Shown here: in pieces, positions 1-12,314 of the stretch
Position numbering within the stretch: position 1 is the first letter of the stretch
Layout: the number at the start of each line of letters is the position of its first letter
Source: Zymoseptoria tritici IPO323
Lineage: Eukaryota > Ascomycota > Dothideomycetes > Mycosphaerellales > Mycosphaerellaceae
Assembly: GCF_000219625.1 (NCBI RefSeq)
Contig: NC_018211.1
Coordinates: 372,001-436,000, forward strand
Reading direction: 5' to 3'
Length of the DNA stretch: 64,000 bases
Notes under the pieces: generated by a model
Databases searched by the model: none
Seen by the model: only the letters and a program-made list of their open reading frames with translations
What the model was told of the DNA's origin: nothing
Made by a program: the position numbers and the translations under genes

Positions 1-1056
1 TTGTGAGGTTGGGAGGATGGGTTCTTTGCGATCGGAAGCAGAGAGCTCTGCGAGACTTTTTTGTGAGAAGTCGGATGCGCTTCAGCCACAGCAAGTGTGG
101 CTTAGTTCAATCTGCAGATCCGCGCTAGCTTCGTACTTTCGCGACAGACTGCGAAGACATGACGAATGCAAGCGATAGGAGTTAGCAGGAACAGCGGAGG
201 CGATGAGCAGAAGTAGACATGTGGACGTAGACCATGCCTCCACATGATTCTGCATCTCAAGATCGTCAACGATTAGTCTTCTTCGCCGCACAAGGAGACA
301 AGGACGAGACGAGACGGACCAGCCCGCAGGTGGATTAAGGTCTTCCCCCTCCGAACGAATGCGACAACTTGGATAGGACACAAAGCCTGCGTTCCGACCA
401 GCGCTCGGCACGTTGCGAATTCAATCAACAAGACCAAATAGCATCAAATCAACGACGAGATATAAATGATAGAACTACCGAGACGATGTAAAATATCAAT
501 CAATGCACACTGCACCGCGTGTTTCGTGTATCCGACGCGTACAAGTAGAAGTGGTGGTGAGAAGTTGTGAGAGGTGTTGTCCGAAAAGCCAACGATCGAT
601 CCGGCTCACGGAACATTTCGCCAGCTGATTCAAGGAGCGGATGCCGTCCAACAAGCCAGATTCGCAACAAGGCAAATCCACACTCGTCGCTCTCCCCATC
701 CATCCATCCTTTCATCCGTCCCTTCATCCACCAACACCGCCGCCGTCGCTCCCACCCTCCAACTCCACCACTCCACCGCATCACGTCTTCATTCCACCTC
801 GACCCGAGATTGGTTCTAGCTCACTCCAAGGGGCCCGAATCGCCATCATCACCGCTCGCACAATCTGCCAAAGCCTTGCTCGACCGGAGTGATCACTGAC
901 CACCAACCCCATCGTATCGAATCCATCCTTGCCATTCCCATCGGCCGTCTGTACAGTAAAGGGAGCTCCAACATCTAATGGCGCGGTGAAGAGACGAGAC
1001 ATCAGAGAAACGAGGTAGACAAATCGCCGGTCGCTCGGCTGTCACCACTGTCGACC
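1..1056. other. 5' flank of INO80, no supported gene
   Basis: No ORF here resembles a known family. From about 690 to 800 the plus strand is rich in C and CT runs, as is common in fungal promoters and 5' leaders, and this probably carries the INO80 promoter. A short minus-strand frame below about 252 begins with a hydrophobic stretch that could mimic a signal peptide, but nothing else supports it. Confidence 0.5.
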
Positions 1057-4000
1057 ATGGAGTCCGGCTACACCCAATACACGCCGGCTGAAAGACACGC
1101 ACGATCCGGCTCATACAATCCAACTTCACCAAGCCAATACCGTAGCGTGCCGCCTTCGCCGAATCCCAATCGACTGCCTCCCCCTACCTCGCCGCCTACA
1201 CGCGAACGAACATCAACCTCTGGCTACTATGATCCCACCAGCGATGCTCGATCGGCTCCTCGTGATACCAACGTGAATAGCACACCATACTCGACGCACC
1301 CAGGATTGAAGGCAAGCCGGATCCATCATCGTTACTTGGACGATGCGCTTACTGACGTTCATCAGGATCAACACCTTTACGAAGATGTCCCGATAGCGCC
1401 TTCATTCACGGCACAACGCGAAATGAACCGCAGAGCGAGCTCGAGTCGCTATGCGAATCAATCCTCACCACCAGGACCTCCTCACGCTCATCTTCCCACT
1501 CAACCACCACCAGATGGTAGGTCATCCGGCGTCTACGACCCAATTCGAAGCAATGGCACGCACCAGCACACGACCAGCACCGAATCTGCTGCAGCGCCTC
1601 CTCTCCCACCGCCCCAGCGCACCAACAACCCCATGTCCATGATGAACATTCTTTCCGAGGATGTCGGGCCGGCTCCGGCGCCAGTCATCACATCACCAAT
1701 CGTCAAGAGCGAGAACATGCCGCGGCCAACAAAGCCTTCAAGTCGCAAAGCAAGCAGGACATCAAGCGCATCACACCACGAGGGTCGCAGCAAGAAGTCG
1801 CCAGCTGATCGACACGCTTCGTCCAACATGTCCGCGAAAGCGGCGTATGAAGAGGTTGCCCCGGCACCTCCCGCAGTCTTGCCTCCAACTGGTCCACCGA
1901 GTCTGACGATTCGCGATACCGAGGCGGCCTACAAGGAAATCGAGGCTCGCGACTTGTCTGATGTTGAGGTCGACATGCCGGGTATGGATGTGCCGAAGCA
2001 GGAGTGGGTTCAGAGGACACATAAGCGCGGGTTGGAGCATGAGATCGCCGAGTCCATGAAGAGGAAGCGGCGGAGGTTCAACTTGATGCAAAACCTTCAC
2101 GATCACTTCCATGCTGCTGCAGATTCTGAGCGCACCATCTACATCGATCACCACGAGCAAGAGGTCGCGGAAGAAGTTCGTCTCAAGGAGATTGAGGAAG
2201 ACAAGGAGCGGAAGAAGGACCAGCAGCGGAAGCGGCGGCGCGAAAAGGCTATCGCAGATGAGGAGATCAAGCGAGAAGAAGCAATCCGCAGCCTGGCCAC
2301 TGTCCAGGATGAGGAAGAGCGAGCTCGCCTTGAGAATCTCATCTCTCGTCACGACAAGAAGATCCGCGATACTCAGAGTCGCCTGCAGGGAATCACGCCA
2401 TCAAAGGAGTTCCGCAATGAGTCGCCTCACAATACTGCAGCGCTTGGACGACGAGAGCGGGAAGTTAACCTTGACGGCGGTCTCATGACTTCATTCTACA
2501 GCAACAATGCAAATGGCGACGAAGGCACGCCCGAGACGTCTACCACTGGCAAGGCGAAGGCTAGCCGAGCGGCACGTGGCACTGGCGGTGGTCGTGCTAG
2601 GAAAAGCAAGGAGCAAAAGCAGGCTGAAAAGGATAGTGCCCGTCTTGCACAAGCGTACCTTGATCAAGGCCAAGATCTGCCATCGATTGCCCCTAAGGAG
2701 GAAGAGAGATTGGCAAGTCTGGCCGAGCGCAAGATGCGCGAAGACTCCGAGGCATTGAGCGACACCGCTCTCGCAGTGATTGACCAACAGCACACGGCAG
2801 GACTCACAGGAATGGCCAAATTCGACAGCAAAGGTTACAACCAGATCTATGAGCAAATCACTCGCGATCTGGCCAAAGGCGTGCCCAAGGTGGTTCGCAT
2901 CAAGAACAACAGCCTTGACACCAAGCAATCCAACGCCCGCAAGACTGCACAGCTGGCTGCGAAGGAAGCTCGGAGATGGCAATTGCGCACGAACAAGAGC
3001 ACCAAGGATGTCGCTGCTCGCGCCAAGCGTGCTATGCGTGAGATGCTGGGCTTCTGGAAGCGGAATGAACGTGACGAGCGTGAAGGTCGCAAAGTTGCGG
3101 AGAAGCAAGAGCTCGACAAGGCTCGCAAGCAGGAAGCCGAGCGGGAAGCCAATCGACAGAAGAGGAAGCTCAATTTCCTCATCTCACAGACCGAGCTGTA
3201 CTCTCATTTCATCGGCAAGAAGGTCAAGACTGATGAGATTGAGAAGGCTGGAGATGATGTCGTCCCGACTGGACAGACCATCCGGGACGATCCCAATGCT
3301 GAGAATACTGTGGACCTCCCTGGATCAGTCGCCAACCTTCAAGCCAAGGTCACCAACTTTGAGGATCTGGACTTCGATGCCGAGGATGAGACTGCTCTTC
3401 AGCAGGCGGCCATGGCCAATGCTCAGCATGCGATCCAGGAAGCTCAAGACCGCGCCAGAGCCTTTGACAAGGATGCTGGCGAGGCTGCTGAGCTCAAAGA
3501 TGCTCAGGAAAACTTCGACGAAGGCGAGATGAACTTCCAAAACCCAACATCTCTTCAAAGCATGGACGTCAAGCAGCCGAAGATGCTGACTTGCCAACTG
3601 AAAGAGTATCAAGTCAAGGGTCTCAATTGGCTGGTCAACTTGTACGAGCAAGGTATCAATGGTATTCTCGCCGACGAGATGGGTCTTGGAAAGACAGTAC
3701 AGTCCATCTCGGTCATGGCGTACTTGGCCGAAGTGCACAACATTTGGGGTCCTTTCCTGGTCATCGCACCTGCGTCCACACTCCACAACTGGCAACAGGA
3801 AATCTCGAGATTCGTTCCGAGCATCAAGGTTCTCCCATACTGGGGCTCTGCGAAAGATCGAAAAGTGCTGCGTAAGTTCTGGGATCGCAAGCACATTACA
3901 TACAACCGCGACAGTCCATTCCACGTGTTGGTCACGTCTTATCAGCTGGTTGTTCAGGACACAGCCTACTTCCAGAAGGTCAAGTGGCAATACATGATTT

Positions 4001-6271
4001 TGGATGAAGCTCAGGCCATCAAGTCTTCGTCTTCTTCTCGATGGAAGTCTCTCCTTGGCTTCCACTGCCGCAATCGCCTGCTGCTGACCGGAACACCCAT
4101 TCAGAACAACATGCAGGAGTTGTGGGCTCTTCTCCATTTCATCATGCCTTCGCTCTTCGACAGCCACGATGAGTTTTCGGAGTGGTTCTCCAAGGACATT
4201 GAGAACCATGCTCAGTCCAACACCAAGCTTAACGAGGACCAGCTCCGCCGTCTACACATGATCCTCAAGCCATTCATGTTGCGACGTATCAAGAAGCATG
4301 TCCAGAAGGAGCTCGGCGACAAGATTGAGATTGACGTCTTCTGCGACCTCACCTACCGACAACGTGCCTACTACACCAATCTGCGGAACAAGATCAGTAT
4401 TATGGATTTGATCGAGAAAGCTGCAGTCGGTGACGAGCAGGACACTGCGACGCTGATGAACTTGGTCATGCAGTTCAGGAAAGTTTGCAACCATCCCGAC
4501 CTCTTCGAGCGCGCCGATACCTGGAGTCCGATGTCCATGTCGTACTATGCGGAGACGGCTTCATTCATGCGTGAGGGCAACAATGTCAACGTGGCGTACA
4601 GCGTGCGCAATTTGATCGAATTCTGGATTCCAAGCATGCTTGCTGAGGGTGCAGGACGTCTCGATGTTGCCGGTCCGGACAATGATCGAGCTGGCTGGCG
4701 CAACAAGTGGCTTACCAACGAGCTCAGCATCTGGAACGAGCAGCACATCGTCAACAGCCAGAAGTCGAGGAATGGCTTCTCTTGGATGCGATTCGTCGAC
4801 AAGTCTGCGAGCGAAGTTGCACTCACTGCTCGTCAGTCTCTCGTCCAGCGTGTCGCAGATCTGGTCAAGGAAGGCGATCGCGCTGGCAAGTTCAAGGTGG
4901 CTTACGATGACGATGAAGAGAAGGAGAACGCGGGCTTCACGCCTGTTCATGCCATGCTCAACATCGTCGACCGCAACGCACGCACACCCCTCGCCGAGGT
5001 CACTGAAGAGGGCCACTTGAGCAAGCTCTTCAACATCTCTCGAAACGCCTTGCAAGAGACTGGCTACAGCACCATCGAGACTGCATACCTACCGACAGCA
5101 ACCGCGCCTCCAGTCGAGCTCGTCTGCCGAAGTCAGCAAAGCCTTCTCGAGCAAGAAACCTCCTTCTTCAACGTCCCCGTCCGTCGCACTCTCTACCCGA
5201 TCAACGCACCCACCGAGCAAGCTCTTCTCCGCTCGCCACTCCGGCCCTCCCAATACCCTGTCACGAACCTCCTCCCCGCACCGGCCTCTCAAAAGCAACG
5301 CTTTACCAAGATCGAAGTCCCAAGCATGCGCCGCTTCGTCACCGACTCCGGCAAACTCGCCAAACTCGACGCCCTCCTCACCCAACTCAAAGAAGGCGGC
5401 CACCGCGTCCTGCTCTACTTCCAAATGACCCGCATGATCGACCTGATGGAAGAGTACCTCACCTACCGCAACTACAAATACTGCCGTCTCGACGGTTCCA
5501 CCAAACTCGAAGACCGTCGCGACACCGTCGCCGCGTTCCAGAGCTCACCGGAAATCTTCGTCTTCCTGCTCTCCACCCGCGCCGGTGGTCTGGGAATCAA
5601 CCTCACGAGCGCGGACACCGTCATCTTCTACGACTCGGATTGGAATCCTACCATTGACTCCCAGGCTATGGATCGCGCTCATCGTCTTGGTCAGACGCGC
5701 CAGGTTACTGTTTACCGTCTGATCACGAGGGGTACGATTGAAGAGCGGATCCGCAAGCGCGCGTTGCAGAAGGAGGAGGTGCAGAGGGTTGTCATCTCCG
5801 GTCAAGCGGGGAGTAGTACGGTCGACTTCAACAATCGCAGTCGGGAGACGAATCGCACCAAGGAAATGGCGATGTGGCTTGCGGACGACGATCAGGTTGA
5901 GGCGATCGAGAGGAGAGAAGCAGAGGTGTTGGAAGAGGAAGCGAAGTCGGGCAAACAGGGCGCTGGAGGGAAGAAGAGGAAGAATGCGGCGGCGGGGAAG
6001 AGGAAGGAGGTTAGCATGGATGACATGTATCATGAAGGTGAGTGCGAGTTGAGCGCGAGGCACGGGAATGACGTGGAGATGTGATTGCTGACTTTGTGTG
6101 CTTGCAGGCGAAGGCAAATTCGAAGACAACGCGAGCCATGAGCCCTCGGGCGCGGCGACGCCGATTGGAGATGGAGATGGCGGACCGCCGGCGAAGAAGA
6201 AAAAGGGGTTGAGTAAGAAGGCGAAGACGGTGAAGCAGCGGTTGGCGGTGATTGATGGGGAGGTTGGCTGA
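1057..6271 (+). CDS. INO80: INO80 chromatin-remodelling ATPase
   Basis: Catalytic subunit of the nuclear INO80 complex, which uses ATP to slide nucleosomes and exchange H2A.Z in transcription, replication and repair. Two exons, 1057-6037 and 6108-6271, give about 1714 residues. The 70 bp intron (GTGAGT..TTGCAG) restores a conserved acidic/lysine-rich tail; reading through it ends early. Order: low-complexity N terminus (1-330), Lys/Glu/Arg coiled coil (about 330-470), DBINO region (about 593-730), SNF2 ATPase lobe with Walker A DEMGLGKT near 873 and a DEAQ box near 983, a long insertion (about 1190-1430) typical of INO80 rather than Swi2/Snf2, and helicase-C lobe from about 1450 with DRAHRLGQ near 1539. 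The insertion and DBINO distinguish it from SWR1. Start is the first ATG before the conserved sequence. Very secure. Confidence 0.97.
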
Positions 6272-6884
6272 TGGTGTCAGCTGAGAGAAGTCCGTGGTTG
6301 GGCGTTGCGTGTGCGAGTATGCTGTGGATTTGCTTTTCTGGGTTGTATTTGTATCTCTTGTAACTTTTTAGAGGGGATTGGAGGCAGACCTGCTGTCGAG
6401 GGGACAGTGGCGTATTGGAGAGGTATACAAACCCACGGGGCTATTGGAGAAGGGACGAGACCAGGCATGCCTTTCACTTTCTGCTGCTCGCTTGCTGATA
6501 TGCTGTGCCATCTAGACAAGCTCTCTAATAATAGCCGCTGCGGGCATGGCTCGGCGCTTAAGGTATGGTCTTGGACTGCACTTGTCGCCTTTACGAGGGA
6601 GCGACTCGAGCCTCTCTTCCCCAGACGCTTTACCTTTCGAGATATCTCGCGGTGAAACTTTTTCGAATCTGATCACTTCCCACTGCCTCCTTGAACCCTC
6701 GGTCTCCAGAGATCTGGCTTGGACTCTCCATCGGACCACGACTGCATACGGATACCAACACCAAGCCGCCAGCGATCTGGACTGGAGATGAGAGCAACTT
6801 GACGCTTTTCCATCAACGAGTCACTGATAGCTCAACGACCAAAGGACACCAACCCACTGGACCACGACGCTTCGCATTTACGAC
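6272..6884. other. INO80 to DUF6604-gene intergenic region
   Basis: This 613 bp stretch holds the INO80 3' flank and the promoter of the next gene. I see no ORF, repeat or RNA structure I can support. Confidence 0.5.
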
Positions 6885-9251
6885 ATGCTCCCACAGTCGC
6901 TCTTCTCGAGTTACGGACAGTACAAGACCGACACGGACTACGTCGCCAGCTGGCTGTTGGACACTGCTAAAGGCTGTGGCTATGTTGTTGCCGAAAGGAC
7001 AGCGGCGCCTGCAGCTCCACCTCGATTGAAAGGCAAGGCACGAAAAGCTGCGAAGCAGAAGAGCAAAATCTCGGGAAAGGAGAGTTCTGAGAGCACCCCA
7101 GTGTATCCGGTCCAGGTCAAGGAACTGCTGCCCCTGGCTGAGCATATTGCTCATGCTAGTACGCCACGACCTGCGGTGCCGCCGTCTTTCATGAGAAAAC
7201 TCACACGAGCAATCGGCCTGCGAAAACAGCATCAGACCTGGCACCAACACCTGTCCAGCGCGCAGTCTCGAGGCGATGAGGACGATGGACACGGTCACTT
7301 TATACGCATCTTGGAGAAGGTACAGGAGGCTCTACAGTCTTGCATAGTTCCATCAGAAGCGTCCGCAGGCAGGACCGTGGCCAGGAACAGCGCGCACAAC
7401 ATTCCCTTGACTAATGTATTCGACACTTTGACGGTAGAAGAGCCCATGGATGAGGGCGATTCTTCGCACGGCCAAGGAGAGATCCGCACCACCTGCACCG
7501 TGAACACCATGGATGATCCGAGTATCCGCAACCACGAAAGGCTCTTTGCTCAATTCTGCTTGATGATGGACTTGCACAAAATCCGTACTTATCTCATTGA
7601 GATCTGGCGAGTCTATGCTGAAGGCAAAGAAGACTTGACTGTCGTTGCAATCACCACCAATACCGCTATCGACTTCGTGCGAAACCTGCAGAAAGATATC
7701 GAATCCACATTCTCCAATCAGGACTTGTCCCAGCGACCGGTCTGTCCATTGTGTATCTTCCAGAAGCTGCAGAGTGCCACTGCCACTGCTGATTCCACCG
7801 ACGTGTGTCTTCTGAACACTCATCGGATCCTCTCCAACTATATCAAAGGTTTCCTGGTCGAATCAGACCCCTTGGAATACGTACCTGAAGTCAATCCCCT
7901 TTTCTCTGAGCTATATGTTCAGGACGAAGGGTACATTCAAGATCTCGCAATCGTCATGGGCTTTATTCCTGAGCTTCAGCTCCTGTCGATCGCGTATCCG
8001 GAAGGGGTACAAGCGGAGCATGAGATGTTGAGAGGTCTGCGCCAGCTCATGCAGCGGAAAGAACCTATTCTATGGGTGACCTTTGCATTTCAGATGTATC
8101 TGGACATTCGCCATGTTCACAAGGAAGACATAGCCTTCGCGTACGACGACCTCACCGACGGAGCTCAATCTATTACCCGCAGTATCAACGAGGCTCTGAC
8201 CTGCCGTGGTAAGGCGGCAGTCGGCAAGGGGACGGAGTCGGGCGATCAAAACCTGAACAGTGTGCTTGATCTCATCGAGTACTGGACAGTCCAGGACGTC
8301 GTTGCAGATGCACGACGCTTGCGGCTAAAGGACGAGAGCCGCGCATCACTACTGCCCAAGCACTATCTCCTCCAAAGAGATCCACTCTGGTGTGGACTGC
8401 TCCTCTACACCTTTCGCATGATCGCGTACGATCGAGCCATCGCAGTGGTCGGCAGATGGGTATCAATGTCGATACTTCCGCTCGCACACCTGTACAACCG
8501 TCTACAACAAGGCGAACTGCTAAAAGCTCGATGGATGGACATGGACAGCGTGATCCGTTCGCAAGGCATCAAACATGTATTCGCTGGTGATCTACCTTGC
8601 TCCGCTGAAGATTGCACAAAGCGCATGGCACTCGTCATGGGGCTTCCATTGACCATGTTCGCCCGCAATCGAAGGAACGTTGTCCCACGGGCCTCAGCAG
8701 CAAAGGTGAGAGAGCTCATAACACAAGTCCCGGTTCATTACGGCTTCAAAGACCGCCATTGCGACCGCGGTGGCCGAGTGGATTTTACCCCAGGTGAAGT
8801 CGAAAAGATAGTCGCGACAAGTCTGGCCGTTCCTCCGCTTGTCAAAGTCAACGACATCCGCCAACCCTTGAATCGGCTGACCGTCGCGCTCCACGCAGAA
8901 GTGGCCGAATTGATGTTCGATTACTTGAAACTGCACACGATTTGCTGGGAAATGATGCGCCGCCTGGAGGGAGAATTAGGATCGAGGGTCTCTGAATGGT
9001 CCGACACTACTCACACTGAGATTGAGTTGCCTTCATTCGTAGTATCTTTGATGACTGAGCCGGCTGTGAAGAACCCACCGCCGGGCAAGGAAAGCGAACT
9101 GCTAAAGGACGCTGGAAGGATCATGGACGAATTGCTGAGGGCAAAAGGCACGGCTGTAAATCTGGAGGGAATGCGGTTGGTGAAGAACTCCGCACGCAGG
9201 AAGCAGCGCCGTCGGACTGGTGACGTCCCGGCGTTACTGATGGAGGAATAG
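6885..9251 (+). CDS. DUF6604 domain protein
   Basis: Single-exon frame of 788 residues. The start (MLPQSLFSSYGQYK, then WLLDTAKGCGY) matches the N-terminal signature I know from fungal proteins carrying the uncharacterised DUF6604 domain, which here covers roughly residues 5-290 and includes a Lys-rich linker near 50-75. The rest is mostly helical in character, without signal peptide or membrane segment, and ends in a basic tail (RRKQRRR). The biochemical role of this family is not established, and neighbouring INO80 gives no clear clue. The start is well placed because the domain begins at residue 1. An alternative is a fusion with a second unnamed domain in the C-terminal half. Confidence 0.85.
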   Translation: MLPQSLFSSYGQYKTDTDYVASWLLDTAKGCGYVVAERTAAPAAPPRLKGKARKAAKQKSKISGKESSESTPVYPVQVKELLPLAEHIAHASTPRPAVPPSFMRKLTRAIGLRKQHQTWHQHLSSAQSRGDEDDGHGHFIRILEKVQEALQSCIVPSEASAGRTVARNSAHNIPLTNVFDTLTVEEPMDEGDSSHGQGEIRTTCTVNTMDDPSIRNHERLFAQFCLMMDLHKIRTYLIEIWRVYAEGKEDLTVVAITTNTAIDFVRNLQKDIESTFSNQDLSQRPVCPLCIFQKLQSATATADSTDVCLLNTHRILSNYIKGFLVESDPLEYVPEVNPLFSELYVQDEGYIQDLAIVMGFIPELQLLSIAYPEGVQAEHEMLRGLRQLMQRKEPILWVTFAFQMYLDIRHVHKEDIAFAYDDLTDGAQSITRSINEALTCRGKAAVGKGTESGDQNLNSVLDLIEYWTVQDVVADARRLRLKDESRASLLPKHYLLQRDPLWCGLLLYTFRMIAYDRAIAVVGRWVSMSILPLAHLYNRLQQGELLKARWMDMDSVIRSQGIKHVFAGDLPCSAEDCTKRMALVMGLPLTMFARNRRNVVPRASAAKVRELITQVPVHYGFKDRHCDRGGRVDFTPGEVEKIVATSLAVPPLVKVNDIRQPLNRLTVALHAEVAELMFDYLKLHTICWEMMRRLEGELGSRVSEWSDTTHTEIELPSFVVSLMTEPAVKNPPPGKESELLKDAGRIMDELLRAKGTAVNLEGMRLVKNSARRKQRRRTGDVPALLMEE

Positions 9252-9347
9252 CCGACATAAGCAGGAAGACGTGACATGAGCTTCATACTGTCTCGCGATG
9301 ACCTTCTCAGCCGCTTCCATTTGCGGTGGTTCCATACTGACATTGCA

Positions 9348-9527
9348 TCAGAAGTCGAAGAGATCGTCAATTACGTCGCCGCCTTTCTCGCGCTTCTTCT
9401 TCTTGCTCGGTTCGAGCGATGAACTTGACTTTTTCGCAGTGTGCTGTCGAGGCCGGTTTGAAACAAACTTCGGTGCAGGAGAAGCCGATGAGAATCCCTC
9501 CGATCTTTTTTCATTCGCCTTCGTAGA
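9348..9527 (-). CDS. Possible terminal exon of a small nuclear protein
   Basis: On the minus strand a frame of 59 codons opens right after a TAG splice-acceptor-like site and ends at TGA (9348-9350). It reads as Ser/Lys-rich and finishes with a KKKKREKGGDVIDDLFDF tail. Tails of the type Lys-rich plus IDDLF are known at the C terminus of the RNase MRP subunit Rmp1 and of a few other nucleolar proteins. Upstream minus-strand sequence (about 9530-9930) is open in one frame with a hydrophobic stretch, which could be earlier exon sequence, but I cannot fix the splice donor or recognise the Rmp1 histidine/tryptophan signature. Treat the identity as a hint only. Confidence 0.3.
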   Translation of the reverse strand, partial: STKANEKRSEGFSSASPAPKFVSNRPRQHTAKKSSSSLEPSKKKKREKGGDVIDDLFDF

Positions 9528-12272
9528 CTAGGCGCTGAGCCTCGAGCGCAACCTTGCAGGCGATAGACTGCCGTCTCAACCTCGGCCTCGAAGTCATGAT
9601 CTTTTGTACACAATTGAAGTCGTACAATTGAGACAGCAACCTCCTCTTCATCAGCCGGAACTTCCCCAACGATGCTGCAAGAGCCCTCAAGGTTGGCGGT
9701 GCAATACAAGAATACCACAGTAGCAGGCCCACCATACTAGCATTCCCGCCGAATGCCTGAGTACACACCAGGGTCCTAAAGAAAAACCGAGCAGGGAGGT
9801 GGAATGCAAGGAAGCGGACAAGGGTCAACAACGATTGCCTCGGAAGTTTCATTCCCACTTTCCTGGGATGGAACGGACGTGGGATGATGATCGATGGGCC
9901 ACCCGGCGATGATGTCGAAAGTGAGAGCGTGCACGATTGCGCTGCTCTCATTGAGCAAGGGCGGGTGAATTCCAAATCGCATGTGAATGGTGTCGTCAGG
10001 GTGTGCGGAAAAATCGCCGCGACGGTGAACACCCATCCCGGCTAGCCACATGGCGGAGAAACTCACTGCCGCCTGAAATTTCGCGCCAGACTGGGTCAAG
10101 CGAACACAGAGCTCACTCACCCTTGCGCGTCTTTCTCAGCAAGCCAGGGCAGCGCAAGTGAGACTTTCCTCGTGGTCTAGACTCTGGTCAGGGATGCGGA
10201 GAGAGCAAGTCATCCGGCCAAGTCGGCGAAGCAATCACAAGCCTTTCCTCCGGACGAGGAAGTGATGCCCAGCAAGCGGCGGGAGATCTGGTGATGATGT
10301 GGACAGGGTGTGTCCTTGTTGGTGTGCTCTCGCCATCGGTGGTGTTGGGTGTTGCTTCCTTGGGTGAATGGCCTGGTGGTGCTCTGATGCTGTCGATAGA
10401 AAGTGTCACTAACACCGGAAAGTGCGGCAAGGTCGAGGATACAGGGTGACCGTCGTGGTGCTGGAGGACGACCACGCCGGAAAGATGTCGTCGACACAAA
10501 GTATTATTCCCAGGAAAGCATATGTTTCTACCCGTAACTCTGTTGCGGCCGCGGAGAAGTCAAATCCTGTGATGAACCGCAAGTGTCTCAGACTTCCAAC
10601 TGGCGTCGAAAAAGCCAGCAAAGCTGTGGCCTCGTTTGAATGCTTCATCCTTGCAAGTCTTCCGTAGGCGAAACGATAGTCTTGCGCGGACTGTGCGGTG
10701 GTGTGATGATGCATCATGTCTGCATCTCAGGCTAAAGAGAAGGGGTCCATGGCCCAGACGATTCGCCTGAGCCTGTCGATGTTCAAAAATATCCTACCAG
10801 GGTGAAAGATGACAGTTTGTCCGCGTCGATTTGTGAGATACTGTCGACGACAGGGCGTACACGGTACACCGATGCTTTTCGCAGGGCCTCCATATGGCAT
10901 GTCAGCACTCCAGAAAGTATGTTCTGCGATTCATCCATAACCTGGCTTCTCCGACGGAATGAGTCATGGGTGTCGATTCGACGGCTCGTAAAGGCCAGGC
11001 ACCCTCGCGGCTCGCATGGAGACCTGGTGATGTGGTGTGAGCGCAAGGGCAGGGAAGTAGAAGTCAAAGGCCGACGGCCAGGATGGCTTGCACTTTCGCT
11101 CCGAGCGTGAAGGTCGGGCTCATCATGGAGTCGGATGAGGTTGTAGGATGCCGGGAAAGGCAATTGACGGCGACTGATGGAGAGACATAAGCCGGGAGGA
11201 CGATGATGGCGAGTTGGAGGAATGATGCTCAGTTCCTTACACAGATGAGTGAATATTGGCCAATAGTTTGTTTGTAACCTGCCGTTGTCAGCCTTGATAC
11301 AAAGATAACCTATATTTTCAACAGCATTGACACCGCTGCGCAGACTGTGTTTTCTGGTGCACGATCCCGAATATGATCAAGATGAAGCTCGCGTCACAAG
11401 CGGTCGTCAGCCAAACACTTACGGGCATTCGCAGAGAGAGAAGGTTCCAAGAGTCTTCGATTTCATGTTGGAAGAATATCGCAGACCGGAATGAGGTCCG
11501 TGAAGCAGAAACTCAGTTCCCAAAGCGAGCATTGCGAGTGGAAAAGTAATTTTCCTGGTGAAACGAGCGCTTGCTGAGCTTGATTTTCTTGGCTGGTTCT
11601 TTTGCCTGGGGACATCGCGACTTGACGTAGCACATATCGATTGTTATTGTCATCCATGAATCTGGAGGACTGAAACTTGATGTTTCGGTCGCATGACACG
11701 GATGGTGTTCGTTTTTGGCGACGGCCCAGCACACCGCTAATGATGAACGAGGGGTAGACCATGTGTCAGCAGTGATACGTAAGGTGCCGCTCAGGCAGCC
11801 AACGATGCACTGGAAGAGCTGCGACTTCGAGAGACGGCTTTGCAGCCATCACGCTTCGTAGCGAGCACGCCATCGGCATGAAATTGCTGTCTTGAGAGTG
11901 TTACCAACGTGAGTAGCGATTGCCGATCGTAGATGCAGGAACCAGGCGAGAGTGAGTCTGTGGTCACTCAGGCTTCCTCGTCTGTCATTCGACAGGTTTC
12001 ACTCTCTCCGCGCTGCTCCGGTACAGCGGCAGAGGCGGTGTCTTCGCAGCGCCACGGCCAATGGTCATCAGGCCAGTGCTTCGTCTGGCCTTGTAATGCA
12101 ATGAAGCGGCATAGCGAGACTTCCGATCCGATGAGCACCTGGGCAGTCGACGAATGGCATCGTAGCAGATCATGTGATGATGAATTGCAGCATGCATTCT
12201 TGGAAGGTCGAAGCAAGGAGGAGACGCGGTGCCGTTGTCAGTTGATGGACCGTCGGATCTTGCCATCGGCGC
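9528..12272. other. Gene-poor stretch upstream of the TIR element
   Basis: Short ORFs occur on both strands, the largest being 173 codons (minus, 9511-10032) and 126 codons (minus, 10783-11163). None resembles a family I know, and most overlap other frames of similar length, as expected by chance in GC-rich DNA. Apart from possible upstream exons of the 9.35 kb candidate, I see nothing supportable. Confidence 0.4.
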
Positions 12273-12274
12273 TA

Positions 12275-12314
12275 GAAGTGCCCCGCACGACGTGCACGGT
12301 GCACGATATGCACG
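12275..12314 (+). repeat. Left terminal inverted repeat
   Basis: The 30 bp core (12285-12314) is an exact reverse complement of 13406-13435. Positions 12282-12284 differ from the partner. It contains two GTGCAC palindromes. Confidence 0.85.

Noticed and set aside
82..411. 109-codon minus-strand frame with a hydrophobic start near 252
   Set aside because: Signal-peptide-like stretch only. No cysteine pattern, promoter or splice support.
1771..6129. Several minus-strand ORFs of 100-290 codons across the INO80 gene
   Set aside because: They are antisense shadows of a strongly conserved coding region, with no domain and Leu/Arg-rich composition expected from reverse reading.
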